Source: Candidatus Dadabacteria bacterium
GTDB lineage: Bacteria; Bdellovibrionota_C; UBA2361; J046
Reading direction: 5' to 3'
Length of the DNA stretch: 41,686 nucleotides
Assembly (NCBI GenBank): GCA_003696425.1
Contig: RFHI01000237.1
Span: forward strand, 1 to 41,686
The position numbers and the translations under genes are program-made. This document shows, in pieces, positions 19,233 through 27,321 of this stretch. The notes beneath the pieces are model-generated. The model was not told the origin of the DNA. It made no database searches and worked only from the letters and a program-made list of their open reading frames with translations. Every line of letters starts with the position of its first letter. The stretch's first letter is position 1.

Positions 19233-20330
19233 ATGAGACACCTTAATTTTTTACTATTTTTACTGATTTTTCTGGTCAGCTCTTTTACTTACGCGCAGGA
19301 TGCTTCCCGTGGAAGACTGCCAGATGGGCGCGCTTATCGGCTGGATGCTTCAGGAAATCAACTGGTGGATTACATAGCAGAACTTGAAGTTAATGTTGAT
19401 GCATTAAAACGCAGGGTACAGGGTTTAGAATACGAGCTCGGGCAGAAACAGCAGATTATAGACCGGCTTAAGTCCACCAGTGGTTTTACAAGTGATACTG
19501 CTTTAAAAGAACGCGATCTGCTGGGTAGTCAGGAAGATCAGAAAGAGGCGCCCGAGTTTGATGAAGCTGTAAAAGCTACCGCATTACCCCAAAAAGAGTG
19601 TCCTGCTGTAAATTGTGACGTACAGGTAGAACGGGCTACCATGTTACTTGAAAAAGCCCGCCAGGATCGTGAGCACGAACATGAGATGCGGCTTCGGGAA
19701 AATGAGGCCTTAAGAAAAACTATAGCAGTATTAAGAGAGAGGCTGCAGAGTAAAGAAGCTGAGATTAAGGCTATCAATGCCCGCCTTACAGCGTCAGCTC
19801 AGACGGTTGAGCCTCTTGTTCAAACACGTCAGGATCACGAAAGAGAGTTAACCACGCCGGAGCTTGTGCCGGTAGCGCAGATTGCATTGTCTGTGCAGCC
19901 AAAACCTGAGCCAAGGGCGGCTATGAAGCGGGCAGTTACACTCAAAAAGACCCGCCCAGTAACCGAGAAACAACCTGTCAGGCCGCAAAAGGCAGCTGCT
20001 GCGTCTATTTCAAGCTTTAGCCCGGCCAGAAGACGGGCCGTTGAGACCGTTCGTGCTTATTTTAACAGCGAGCTTAATAAGCTCAGAAGTGTAATAAATA
20101 CACGTGATACACTTTTTAAACGCTACGCCAGGTTAAATCCAAGGGTTACGTTTAAACCCAAAAAGGCTGTTTCATCACGTAAGCTTACTCTTGAAGCCAT
20201 TCGGAACCGTATAAGTCGTGCAACTTCAGTAGGGGCAATTTCGGTATATAAACGCGATATAAGTGAAATCAAGCAAATAGTGAATGATGATATTGCCTTT
20301 ATTAAGAGAATGAGTAAGAAGAGAATTTAA
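19233..20330 (+). CDS. Secreted coiled-coil protein, function unknown
   Basis: 365 residues with a signal peptide (MRHLNFLLFLLIFLVSSFTYAQ). A short motif follows, 'GRLPDGRAYRLDASGNQLVDYIAELE', leading into a heptad-patterned coiled coil, 'ELEVNVDALKRRVQGLEYELGQKQQIIDRL'. A second long charged coiled coil spans about residues 135-195 ('ATMLLEKARQDREHEHEMRLRENEALRK'). The region around 200-260 is Pro/Lys/Gln-rich and probably disordered, and the C-terminal ~100 residues are basic and helical. Two cysteines sit close together ('KECPAVNCDV'). Probably periplasmic or envelope-attached; no enzyme motif was seen. It ends seven bases before the convergent ligase-like gene. Confidence 0.75.
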   Translation: MRHLNFLLFLLIFLVSSFTYAQDASRGRLPDGRAYRLDASGNQLVDYIAELEVNVDALKRRVQGLEYELGQKQQIIDRLKSTSGFTSDTALKERDLLGSQEDQKEAPEFDEAVKATALPQKECPAVNCDVQVERATMLLEKARQDREHEHEMRLRENEALRKTIAVLRERLQSKEAEIKAINARLTASAQTVEPLVQTRQDHERELTTPELVPVAQIALSVQPKPEPRAAMKRAVTLKKTRPVTEKQPVRPQKAAAASISSFSPARRRAVETVRAYFNSELNKLRSVINTRDTLFKRYARLNPRVTFKPKKAVSSRKLTLEAIRNRISRATSVGAISVYKRDISEIKQIVNDDIAFIKRMSKKRI

Positions 20331-20336
20331 AATCAC

Positions 20337-21680
20337 CTAGACGTGTGATGTTTTGTCAGCTATCTTTTCGATGCTACTAATAAAAACGCCGAGCAGGATT
20401 AAAACCATAAGATAAATTTCACTGTCACCAAAATTGTATTCTACAAGGCCTGCAACCTGCCATGAGAGAAAAGCACAGCTAATACCGGTTACAATTGTTG
20501 CAGGTCCCTGCCGGTGTTTTAAAGAGAGGCCAAGTTTAATAACTGAGAATATCCACCAGAAGTAAATTGCCAGACCAATCCAGCCGCTTTCTACCATAAT
20601 ATTGATTGGATTGCTGTGAAAATGGCGAAGCTCCGGCGGAATCTGGGGGTCAAATTTTCTTAGAACCGAGGCATTTTCGTAACCAATACCGAGTGGATAT
20701 TTAGTGGCAAGCTCAATACCAACCTGCCAGATACTGGAGCGTCCCCCCGGTACAAAGAAGTGATCCATTGAATGCACGATTCGCTGTCGGGTGGGCGTAA
20801 ATATAAATAATGCTGCAACTATCAGCAAAACCGACGTTATCGCCATGCGCTTGGAGTAACTAAAAAATATTACTGCCAGACCACAAATAGCCCCAAGCCA
20901 TGGCCCTCTCTTTAAGTTAAGTATCAGGGCCAGTGTAATTACAGGAAACAAAAGGTTCGAGTATAAATAAAAATAACCGTGTTCGCTACTGTCTTTAAAC
21001 TTGTTGTATAAAGTTCGGCCAAATAACACCGCTATAATTAACAACCACAAAAAGAGCAGATTGCCTGATAGAGAAGAGCCCGGTTTTAAACCGAAAAAAA
21101 TTATAAAAATTATCGTGGCATAGAATAAAATTGTAAGAGATTCAAGCAAGCCCATCTGCCACCTGAGTCCGGTTTTATGTGCATAAAAAATTATCAGGGC
21201 CGCCACTACCGGCAAGATAACTGCACACTGCCCCCCTTCAGTAACAGCTCCTAAAAAGATTTCAGGAAGAGCGACTGGGGTTAAGGCTGCTGCAATGGTA
21301 TGAATACCAGCTATGGACTGCCCGGTAGCAAGTGCAAGTAAGATTCTGAGAGCATAACCGAGACGTGACAGTTCATAAAAAGCAAATACCACCAGTATAT
21401 ATGGCGCGTAAGTAGTAGCTTCAATAAAGCTATGCGCGACATTAATTCCAAAAAACGATGAGACTATCAGCCAGCCTAGAAAGATTATCAGAGCAATCAG
21501 AGCCGTGCCGCCGGCCTTTACAGCTGTTCCACAACTACCGGATTTTTCTACTATCCAGATAAGCAGAAGCGGGACAAGCGGGATATAAACAGCGGTTAAC
21601 TTTAGTGGGATTAAAAAAGCGGCTAACTGGCCTAAGAGCGGTCCGTATTGATTAAAAAGCTCTCTCTGTTTTATTCTCAC
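20337..21680 (-). CDS. O-antigen ligase / polymerase family membrane protein
   Basis: 447 residues with roughly a dozen hydrophobic segments. The family landmark is the large periplasmic loop ending in 'GGRSSIWQVGIELATKYPLGIGYENASVL' and 'ELRHFHSNPINIMVESGWIGLAIYFWW', which fits the Wzy/WaaL pattern R..iW...l......GiG......H.....l.e.G..Gl. Such proteins join or polymerise polysaccharide units on the periplasmic side of the inner membrane. No glycosyltransferases or flippase are adjacent, so ligase cannot be separated from polymerase, and other glycan targets remain possible. Confidence 0.8.
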   Translation of the reverse strand: MRIKQRELFNQYGPLLGQLAAFLIPLKLTAVYIPLVPLLLIWIVEKSGSCGTAVKAGGTALIALIIFLGWLIVSSFFGINVAHSFIEATTYAPYILVVFAFYELSRLGYALRILLALATGQSIAGIHTIAAALTPVALPEIFLGAVTEGGQCAVILPVVAALIIFYAHKTGLRWQMGLLESLTILFYATIIFIIFFGLKPGSSLSGNLLFLWLLIIAVLFGRTLYNKFKDSSEHGYFYLYSNLLFPVITLALILNLKRGPWLGAICGLAVIFFSYSKRMAITSVLLIVAALFIFTPTRQRIVHSMDHFFVPGGRSSIWQVGIELATKYPLGIGYENASVLRKFDPQIPPELRHFHSNPINIMVESGWIGLAIYFWWIFSVIKLGLSLKHRQGPATIVTGISCAFLSWQVAGLVEYNFGDSEIYLMVLILLGVFISSIEKIADKTSHV

Positions 21681-21932
21681 TGCTCAATGCTTTGCTGTGG
21701 CAATAAAATCTTTACCCCCGGCCTCACATTAGCCTGGATACTTTAAAAGTTTAGCTCAGCCGATATCAACGAGCCTATTATTTTAGCCGGCTTTTATCAA
21801 CCCAGCCCCGGATGCATGAATTAAAATACAGCAGCTTAAAACTGCTGGAGAGAGTTCTGGCAACTTTACTGTTTTCGGGCTATAGTTTTAAGGATGTCCA
21901 TTTTTTTGTGAAGCTATGCAAGCGTTTGTGTT

Positions 21933-22382
21933 ATGAAAAATTACCCGGCTATCTTTTTATTACTTAGCGGTATGTGTTTAATAAGCTCTTTCAGCTTTGC
22001 TGCGCCGCAGTTTCCAGAGCTTAAGAAAGGGATTGGCTTTAATGAGGTAATAAAAGAGTGGGGACTGCCTGAGGAAAAAATAGAATATGAAACCAGCCGC
22101 AAGGAAAAGTGGCTTTATCCTGACAGCCGCTATGCTGTTTTTACAGCAGGAAAGCTGTCTGAATGGGCACCAAGAGAAGAACCTCAGTCTGAAGGCCTGC
22201 CTGTATCAAGTACATCTTCTGCCCGGACTATAGCAAAGGATCATGGAAGTGAAGAAAACGCCGAAGTTGTTCAGGATATTTTAAGTGAAATTATGGACAA
22301 AACCTCTGAGGCATCCAGCAGTAATAAAGAAAGTAAAAGAAAAAGAGAGAGAAACCGCTCGCCGTTGGAGCGTAGGCGGTAA
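21933..22382 (+). CDS. Small secreted protein with BamE/SmpA-like N-terminal segment
   Basis: 149 residues. A signal peptide (MKNYPAIFLLLSGMCLISSFSFA) precedes 'LKKGIGFNEVIKEWGLPEEKIEYETSRKEKWLYPDSRYAVFTAGKLSEW'. This pattern, G...eVi..wG.P......E......W.Y.....v.F..GkL..W, is the short alpha-beta fold of SmpA/OmlA (BamE)-type lipoproteins. It has no lipobox, and the C-terminal ~65 residues are a Ser/Glu- then Lys/Arg-rich tail that looks disordered. A periplasmic role is inferred; equivalence to BamE is not claimed. Confidence 0.65.
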   Translation: MKNYPAIFLLLSGMCLISSFSFAAPQFPELKKGIGFNEVIKEWGLPEEKIEYETSRKEKWLYPDSRYAVFTAGKLSEWAPREEPQSEGLPVSSTSSARTIAKDHGSEENAEVVQDILSEIMDKTSEASSSNKESKRKRERNRSPLERRR

Positions 22383-22480
22383 GGTAATTTAGGCCTGATG
22401 CCTTCGAGTCACGTGACCTAAGCTAGAGGTAGAGCCGTTACCAGTGTCTGTTCACAAATCAAACGCAGCCTGCACAGATC

Positions 22481-22850
22481 AGAAAGTAAACAGCTGGCCT
22501 CATTCTGATGCATTAAATGTCCTATAATAACGCCGGGGTCATGGGCTCTGAAAAAAGTCCCAGTATTTTCAGGAGGTGATTTCTGGCACAGCGCTTGCTT
22601 TATAAGACTAATACATATTGAGGGGGAAACTAAGACAGCTCTTCTCTCCAATTCGCCCGCTACCTTGAGTTGTCTGATGTTTACTTTCTTACCAGATCGC
22701 GCTCTAAAGGGAAGCCTTTCCAAAACGAACCGCCGGGAGCGAACAAAGCAATTTGTTCGCTCCATTTCTTATTAATACGCCCGGCGTAAGCCGGATGTAA
22801 AAGCAATCTGCCCTGGCCAGAGATCAATGTGCAGCCAGTTTACTGACTGC
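22481..22850. ncRNA. Candidate structured RNA in a 554-base gene-free stretch
   Basis: The interval 22383-22936 lies between convergent genes and holds no convincing CDS. It contains an unusual number of stems. A 12-bp perfect inverted repeat (22481-22492 with 22678-22689) encloses a CTGAAAA/TTTTCAG stem (22548-22572) and a 9-bp stem with one GU (22633-22641 with 22667-22675). Hairpins follow at 22706-22719, 22736-22763 (12 bp, GCAA loop), 22781-22794 (5 bp, GTAA loop) and 22831-22850 (one mismatch). GCAA and GTAA are GNRA tetraloops on the plus strand. It matches no RNA family I recognise (not RNase P, tmRNA, SRP or a tRNA). Strand and ends are unknown. Confidence 0.4.
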
Positions 22851-22936
22851 AAATATCGTTTCTCCATACCATTAAAGGGTAACGGCTACGGATAAAACTA
22901 ATACAACAACTCTCAAGGAATATACATGTGGCGAAA

Positions 22937-23722
22937 CTAATCAATCAGTGACAAAACACCGCTTAAAGGCTTAACTTCCTGCGTATCAACAAGGTTATCG
23001 TCTTGTGGAGTTTGCTCTCGGGTTAGCTCCTCTTCAACAGGAGCGGCTTCATGATCGTCTATATCAATCAGGTTCTCCTTATAATCTCTGGCATCGTCGC
23101 AGAAAACATCTTCATTAAGTAGTGCAGCTGCTATGGCATCCTGCTCAGGATCAACGTCTTCCAGTGGTTTTGCCAGAGTTTCCAGCATTTCTTCCGGAGC
23201 AGGAGGATTTAAAACATATGCTGCCACCACATCAAGAAACTGCCTTACTGACCGCTTTAAAATTAAGGGTAATCGCTTAAATTCATCTCCATTAGCAAGT
23301 TGGACCTGACCCAGGATTTCTCCGGATTTTGTAGCTATTTTAACTGTGCCGCGGTCGTTACGATCATTTGCGGTTACAATCAGACTGTAATCAACTCTTG
23401 CTGGTGCAACGGAGTCTACAAGATTTAAATCAACCCTTGGCCAGCCTTCCCAGTCGCTGACAATCATATCAAAGTAAAATCTCTCCCCCAGCTTAACTTT
23501 GCATGTCTCCTGCAAAGCTTTGCGGATTGTTGTCATAGCCTGAAGCATCAGTGCATGACGGGCTTCACGCAGTTTTGCAGATACGTCGTTTAGCTCTTCT
23601 TTTTCGCGAAGTTTGCGGTTTATTCTGGTTGCAAAGGTACCTACAGTTGATTCAAGAGTATTAATAGCTTCTGTTGTAGTATCCTCTGCGCACGAGTCTG
23701 TGGCTGATTTTGATGGTGCCAT
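22937..23722 (-). CDS. Unknown protein with helical N-terminus and acidic tail
   Basis: 261 residues, no signal peptide or membrane segment. About residues 20-75 are helical and charged ('TRINRKLREKEELNDVSAKLREARHALMLQ'). The middle part (75-170) looks like a mixed alpha/beta domain with 'YFDMIVSDWEGWPRVDLNLVD' and 'ATKSGEILGQVQLANGDEFKRLPLILKRSVRQFLDVVAAY'. The last ~80 residues are strongly acidic (Asp/Glu-rich) and probably disordered. I do not recognise a family. The start ATG is well placed; a candidate plus-strand promoter for the homogentisate operon overlaps its first codons. Confidence 0.65.
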   Translation of the reverse strand: MAPSKSATDSCAEDTTTEAINTLESTVGTFATRINRKLREKEELNDVSAKLREARHALMLQAMTTIRKALQETCKVKLGERFYFDMIVSDWEGWPRVDLNLVDSVAPARVDYSLIVTANDRNDRGTVKIATKSGEILGQVQLANGDEFKRLPLILKRSVRQFLDVVAAYVLNPPAPEEMLETLAKPLEDVDPEQDAIAAALLNEDVFCDDARDYKENLIDIDDHEAAPVEEELTREQTPQDDNLVDTQEVKPLSGVLSLID

Positions 23723-23737
23723 CCGCCCTCATAAAAT
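23710..23737 (+). promoter_or_regulatory. Candidate promoter for the homogentisate operon leader
   Basis: TTGATG (23710-23715), a 16-bp spacer and TAAAAT (23732-23737) match consensus at 4/6 and 5/6. A transcript from here would pass through the two alternative hairpins at 23768-23805 before hmgA. Confidence 0.3.
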
Positions 23738-23767
23738 CACAATATTTTAGCCCCTCTAAATAAATAT

Positions 23768-23805
23768 CGGTCTTAAGTCCACCGGCCTTAAGAACCGGTG
23801 TTTTT
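23768..23805 (+). terminator. Attenuator-like terminator with overlapping alternative hairpin
   Basis: CACCGG (23780-23785) and CCGGTG (23795-23800) form a stem followed directly by TTTTT, a plus-strand intrinsic terminator shape. An overlapping stem, CGGTCTTAAG (23768-23777) with CTTAAGAACCG (23787-23797, one bulge), uses the same downstream bases, so the two cannot coexist. No plus-strand gene ends nearby, so this looks like leader attenuation upstream of hmgA (start 23983) or an insulator. Confidence 0.5.
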
Positions 23806-23982
23806 AATTGATTGATTTTTTCAGGGCTTTTGTTTTTACTTAATAGTTTCAAAGGGTTGGTGAGTTTAGAGGTCTGCTTTGTACACGGGTGACCTGTTTG
23901 TATTTTTTTGGATCGGAACTACTGGAAATTGTAATAATCTATTGTTTATATTGAAACTCAAGTTAACAAAGGGAGGGAGTAT

Positions 23983-25137
23983 ATGCCTTTTTATCATACT
24001 CTTGGAAGAATTCCTCATAAACGGCACACCTGTTTTAGAAAACCGGATGGTAGCCTTTACCGTGAAGAGGTAGTCGGTACCAGAGGTTTTAGTGGCATTT
24101 ACTCCATTCTCTATCACTGCAGCGCACCGACCCGGGTAATTGAATCCAAATTACTGGGTTCAAAGGCTGTGGAATACTGTAGCGGCCTTCCGCTGGAGCA
24201 CAGGCATATAGTTACAAAAGACTTTAGGACTTCTGGTGATCCTGTAGATTCACGTATTTTTCTTATGGGTAATAAAGATCTTCGACTGGGTCTGGCTACT
24301 CCCGATAAAGAAATGAATTATTTTTATCGTAACGGATTGTGTGATGAGTGCCTCTTTGTTCATTACGGTAGCGGTACGTTACACACTCAGTTCGGCAAAC
24401 TTGAGTATCGTGCAGGTGATTACATAGTAATTCCCGTAGGGACGACTTATCAGATAAAAATCAGTGAAAATACTAAATTCCTTGTAATTGAAGCTAACAG
24501 CCGTTTTGAATTTCCCAGGCGCTACAGAAATGAATACGGACAACTTTTAGAACACTCGCCTTTTTGTGAAAGGGACATAAGGATTCCCAGGGAGCTCGAA
24601 ACTTATGACGAGCAGGGTGAATACGAGGTTCGCATTAAACTTGGTGATAAGTACAGTATGACCATCCTTGATCATCACCCTTTTGATCTGATTGGCTGGG
24701 ACGGGTACCTCTATCCCTGGATATTTAATATTGAGGATTTCGAGCCAATTACCGGTAGAGTTCATCAGCCGCCACCTGTCCATCAGACCTTTGAGGGACA
24801 GGGCTTTGTGGTTTGTTCATTTTGTCCGAGACTATTCGACTATCACCCCGAAGCTATACCGGCGCCGTATGCGCACTCTAATGTCAACAGCGATGAAGTG
24901 CTTTATTATGTTGAGGGCAATTTTATGAGCAGAAAAGGAATAGATGTTGGTTCCTTTACACTGCATCCCGCTGGGATTCCGCACGGTCCGCATCCCGGTA
25001 CTATAGAGAAATCAATTGGAGCCAAAAAAACTGAAGAACTTGCCGTAATGGTTGATACATTTGCACCATTGCAGATTACACAGACTGCGCTTGATCTGTG
25101 TGACCCCAATTATATGAAAAGCTGGTTAGGAGCATAA
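23983..25137 (+). CDS. hmgA: Homogentisate 1,2-dioxygenase
   Basis: 384 residues, the shorter bacterial form. ATG 23983 follows an AAAGGGAGGGAG ribosome site. It opens the ring of homogentisate to maleylacetoacetate using Fe(II) and O2. Cupin-type iron-site residues can be placed at His298, Glu305 and His334 in 'AHSNVNSDEVLYYVEG' and 'TLHPAGIPHGPHPGT', in line with the His-Glu-His triad of the family. One residue is inserted between the first His and Glu compared with the human enzyme. Other features are 'HYGSGTLHTQFGKLEYRAGDYIVIPVGT' and 'FDLIGWDGYLYPWIFNI'. It is the first gene of hmgA-hppD-fahA, with the next start one base after its stop. Confidence 0.93.
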   Translation: MPFYHTLGRIPHKRHTCFRKPDGSLYREEVVGTRGFSGIYSILYHCSAPTRVIESKLLGSKAVEYCSGLPLEHRHIVTKDFRTSGDPVDSRIFLMGNKDLRLGLATPDKEMNYFYRNGLCDECLFVHYGSGTLHTQFGKLEYRAGDYIVIPVGTTYQIKISENTKFLVIEANSRFEFPRRYRNEYGQLLEHSPFCERDIRIPRELETYDEQGEYEVRIKLGDKYSMTILDHHPFDLIGWDGYLYPWIFNIEDFEPITGRVHQPPPVHQTFEGQGFVVCSFCPRLFDYHPEAIPAPYAHSNVNSDEVLYYVEGNFMSRKGIDVGSFTLHPAGIPHGPHPGTIEKSIGAKKTEELAVMVDTFAPLQITQTALDLCDPNYMKSWLGA

Positions 25138-25138
25138 T

Positions 25139-26311
25139 ATGAGAAAGATAAAAGATATTGATCCTGATGTGCATGTCGGAGAAAAGTTGGACGTAGAATC
25201 TGCCACTCAGGTAGATAATAATGTACTTGATATTGAGTGTATAGATTATGTTGAGCTTATATCGGGGAATGCGCTTCAGGCTGTTTATTATTATTCGCAA
25301 GCTTTTGGATTTAAGCCAGTAGCCTATCGCGGGCCAAAAACAAAGTTTAAAGACGATATTACAGTAGTTTTAAAGCAGAATGATATAACGCTGCTGGTAC
25401 GTTCTCCAGTGACCCCCGACAATCCACTTAATGATTTTCTTAGAAAACACGGAGACAGCTACCGCGATATCGCTTTTAGAGTGAAAAACTGCGAGGCTTT
25501 TTATTTAGAGACCATAAAACGTGGCGCTGAAAGCGCTGAAACTCCTCACGTTTGGAGAGATGAAAAGGGATCAGTAAAAAGAGCAGCAATTAAAACCTAT
25601 GGTGATGTGATTCATTCTATAGTTTTCAGAGATGAGTACGAAGGCCTGTTCTGGCCCGGCTTTGTGCCTTATGAGGATGTTTTTCCGGCGCTTCCTGATG
25701 GTAAAACTGTAGGCTTAAAGCGAATAGATCATGTGGTTGGCAATGTAGAGGATATGAACCCGTGGGTTAAATTTTATGAAGATGTTTTAGGTTTTAAAGA
25801 AATGCTTCACTTTACTGACCAGGATATATCAACTGAGTATTCTGCGCTTATGTCAAAGGTGGTGCGCGATGGCTCCGGCAAAATCAAACTGCCCATAAAC
25901 GAGCCGGCTACTGCCCGCAGAAAATCCCAGATTGAAGAATACCTGGAGTTTCACCTTGGGCCAGGCGTACAACACGTAGCGTTTGAAACAGAGAATATAA
26001 TAGAGACCGTCAGCGAACTTAGAAGCCGTGGGGTGGATTTTCTCTATGTTCCGGAAACGTACTATCAGGATGTGCCTGCCAGAGTGGGGGATATCAAAGA
26101 AGATTTAAATACTATTGCAAAGCTTGGCATCCTGGTTGACCGCGATAATGATGGATACCTGCTGCAGCTTTTTACAAGACAGGTACATCAGCGGCCAACG
26201 CTTTTTTATGAGGTAATTCAGAGAGAGGGCTCTCAGGGTTTTGGGGTAGGAAACTTTAAGGCTCTCTTTGAAGCGCTTGAACGCGAGCAGGCTGAGAGGG
26301 GAAATCTTTAA
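25139..26311 (+). CDS. hppD: 4-Hydroxyphenylpyruvate dioxygenase
   Basis: 390 residues with the two-halved vicinal-oxygen-chelate fold. It converts 4-hydroxyphenylpyruvate to homogentisate. The Fe(II) ligands are visible in the C-terminal half: His198 ('KRIDHVVGNVEDM'), His279 ('GPGVQHVAFET') and Glu358 ('TLFYEVIQREG'). Other typical motifs are 'FYEDVLGFKEMLHFTDQDIS' and 'LDRDNDGYLLQLFTRQ'-like 'VDRDNDGYLLQLFT'. RTGG-like ribosome sequence 'GGTTAGGAGC' lies within the end of hmgA. It supplies the substrate of the preceding gene's enzyme. Confidence 0.96.
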   Translation: MRKIKDIDPDVHVGEKLDVESATQVDNNVLDIECIDYVELISGNALQAVYYYSQAFGFKPVAYRGPKTKFKDDITVVLKQNDITLLVRSPVTPDNPLNDFLRKHGDSYRDIAFRVKNCEAFYLETIKRGAESAETPHVWRDEKGSVKRAAIKTYGDVIHSIVFRDEYEGLFWPGFVPYEDVFPALPDGKTVGLKRIDHVVGNVEDMNPWVKFYEDVLGFKEMLHFTDQDISTEYSALMSKVVRDGSGKIKLPINEPATARRKSQIEEYLEFHLGPGVQHVAFETENIIETVSELRSRGVDFLYVPETYYQDVPARVGDIKEDLNTIAKLGILVDRDNDGYLLQLFTRQVHQRPTLFYEVIQREGSQGFGVGNFKALFEALEREQAERGNL

Positions 26312-26316
26312 GAACA

Positions 26317-27318
26317 ATGAAATTTGCTACAATACAAGAGGGTGGTGCTGGCCGTGACGGTCATGCTGTGCTGGTGTCCGGTGACAATACCAAAGTAGCA
26401 CTATTGCCGGATGGCTTAAGTACCCTTCAGCTTATTTTGGATAACTGGGATAAACTTCTGCCGCAGCTTGAAGAGATTGATCAAAAATTTTCTGAGGGTG
26501 CATGGGAGGATATCAGAGATTCAAATGAGGTTAAATTTCTTGCGCCACTTCCAAGGGCTTATGCCTTTTTAGATGGCAGTGCTTTTATCCAGCATATTCT
26601 CTTAGTACGAAAGGCCCGTGGTGCAGAGCCGCCGGAGAATCTTTATACTGTACCATTAATGTATCAGGGTGCCAGTGACTGTTTTCTTGCACCAAAAGAA
26701 GATATTCCACTAATTGACGAGGAGTATGGACTTGATTTTGAAGCAGAACTTGCTGTGGTTGTGGGGGATGTTCCGCAGGGGATAAATGCCGGGCAGGCAG
26801 ATAAGTATATCCGGCTCTTTGTGATTTTAAATGATATTAGTCTCAGGAATCTTATCCCTGCGGACATTAAGACAGGCTTTGGCTTTCTTCACGGTAAACC
26901 TAATTCCTCTATGGCTCCGTTTGCAGTTACAGTGGATGAGCTGGGGGATTACTGGAAAGATGGACGTGTGCATCTTGACATGGTTACCCATTTAAATGGA
27001 AAGCTCTTTGGGCATCCCAATGCAGGTGAGATGCATTTTTCTTTTTATGAATTAATTGCGCATGCTGCCCGCACACGGCCACTTACAGCAGGTACTATTA
27101 TAGGCAGTGGTACAGTTTCCAATAAGGATCCACAAGTTGGCTCAAGCTGCCTGGCTGAGAAGCGAATGCTTGAAAAGATAGAGTCAGGAGAGATTACCAC
27201 ACCATTTTTGAAAAGTGGCGACAGAATAGAAATTGAAATGGTAAAAGATAACCACTCTCTTTTCGGAAAAATCTCTCAGAAAGTAAGAAATATTAACACA
27301 GATCAATTGCCAGGTTGA
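26317..27318 (+). CDS. fahA: Fumarylacetoacetate hydrolase family protein (probable fumarylacetoacetase)
   Basis: 333 residues. The metal-binding glutamates lie in 'YGLDFEAELAVVVGD', the FAH-family acidic cluster, followed by 'LFVILNDISLRNLIPADIKTGFGFLHGKPNSSMAPFAV', 'GTIIGSGTVSNKDP' and a C-terminal 'LKSGDRIEIEMV'. These match the bacterial FAH form that cleaves fumarylacetoacetate to fumarate and acetoacetate. Its place at the end of the homogentisate operon, five bases after hppD, supports the tyrosine-pathway role over other FAH-family activities. A maleylacetoacetate isomerase gene is not present here. It ends three bases before the convergent downstream gene. Confidence 0.92.
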   Translation: MKFATIQEGGAGRDGHAVLVSGDNTKVALLPDGLSTLQLILDNWDKLLPQLEEIDQKFSEGAWEDIRDSNEVKFLAPLPRAYAFLDGSAFIQHILLVRKARGAEPPENLYTVPLMYQGASDCFLAPKEDIPLIDEEYGLDFEAELAVVVGDVPQGINAGQADKYIRLFVILNDISLRNLIPADIKTGFGFLHGKPNSSMAPFAVTVDELGDYWKDGRVHLDMVTHLNGKLFGHPNAGEMHFSFYELIAHAARTRPLTAGTIIGSGTVSNKDPQVGSSCLAEKRMLEKIESGEITTPFLKSGDRIEIEMVKDNHSLFGKISQKVRNINTDQLPG

Positions 27319-27321
27319 AAC

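Noticed and set aside
22383-22480. tRNA-like TTCGAGTC near 22393
   Set aside because: The T-arm cannot be paired on both sides and no acceptor or anticodon arm fits.
22418-22765. 115-aa minus-strand ORF as a gene
   Set aside because: Its first codons are the GGAGCGAACAAA hairpin, the protein has no family look, and no ribosome site precedes it. The region reads better as structured noncoding DNA.
23661-23852. 63-aa minus-strand ORF upstream of the acidic unknown gene
   Set aside because: It overlaps the start of the longer gene in another frame and spans the terminator hairpin; no ribosome site or family features.
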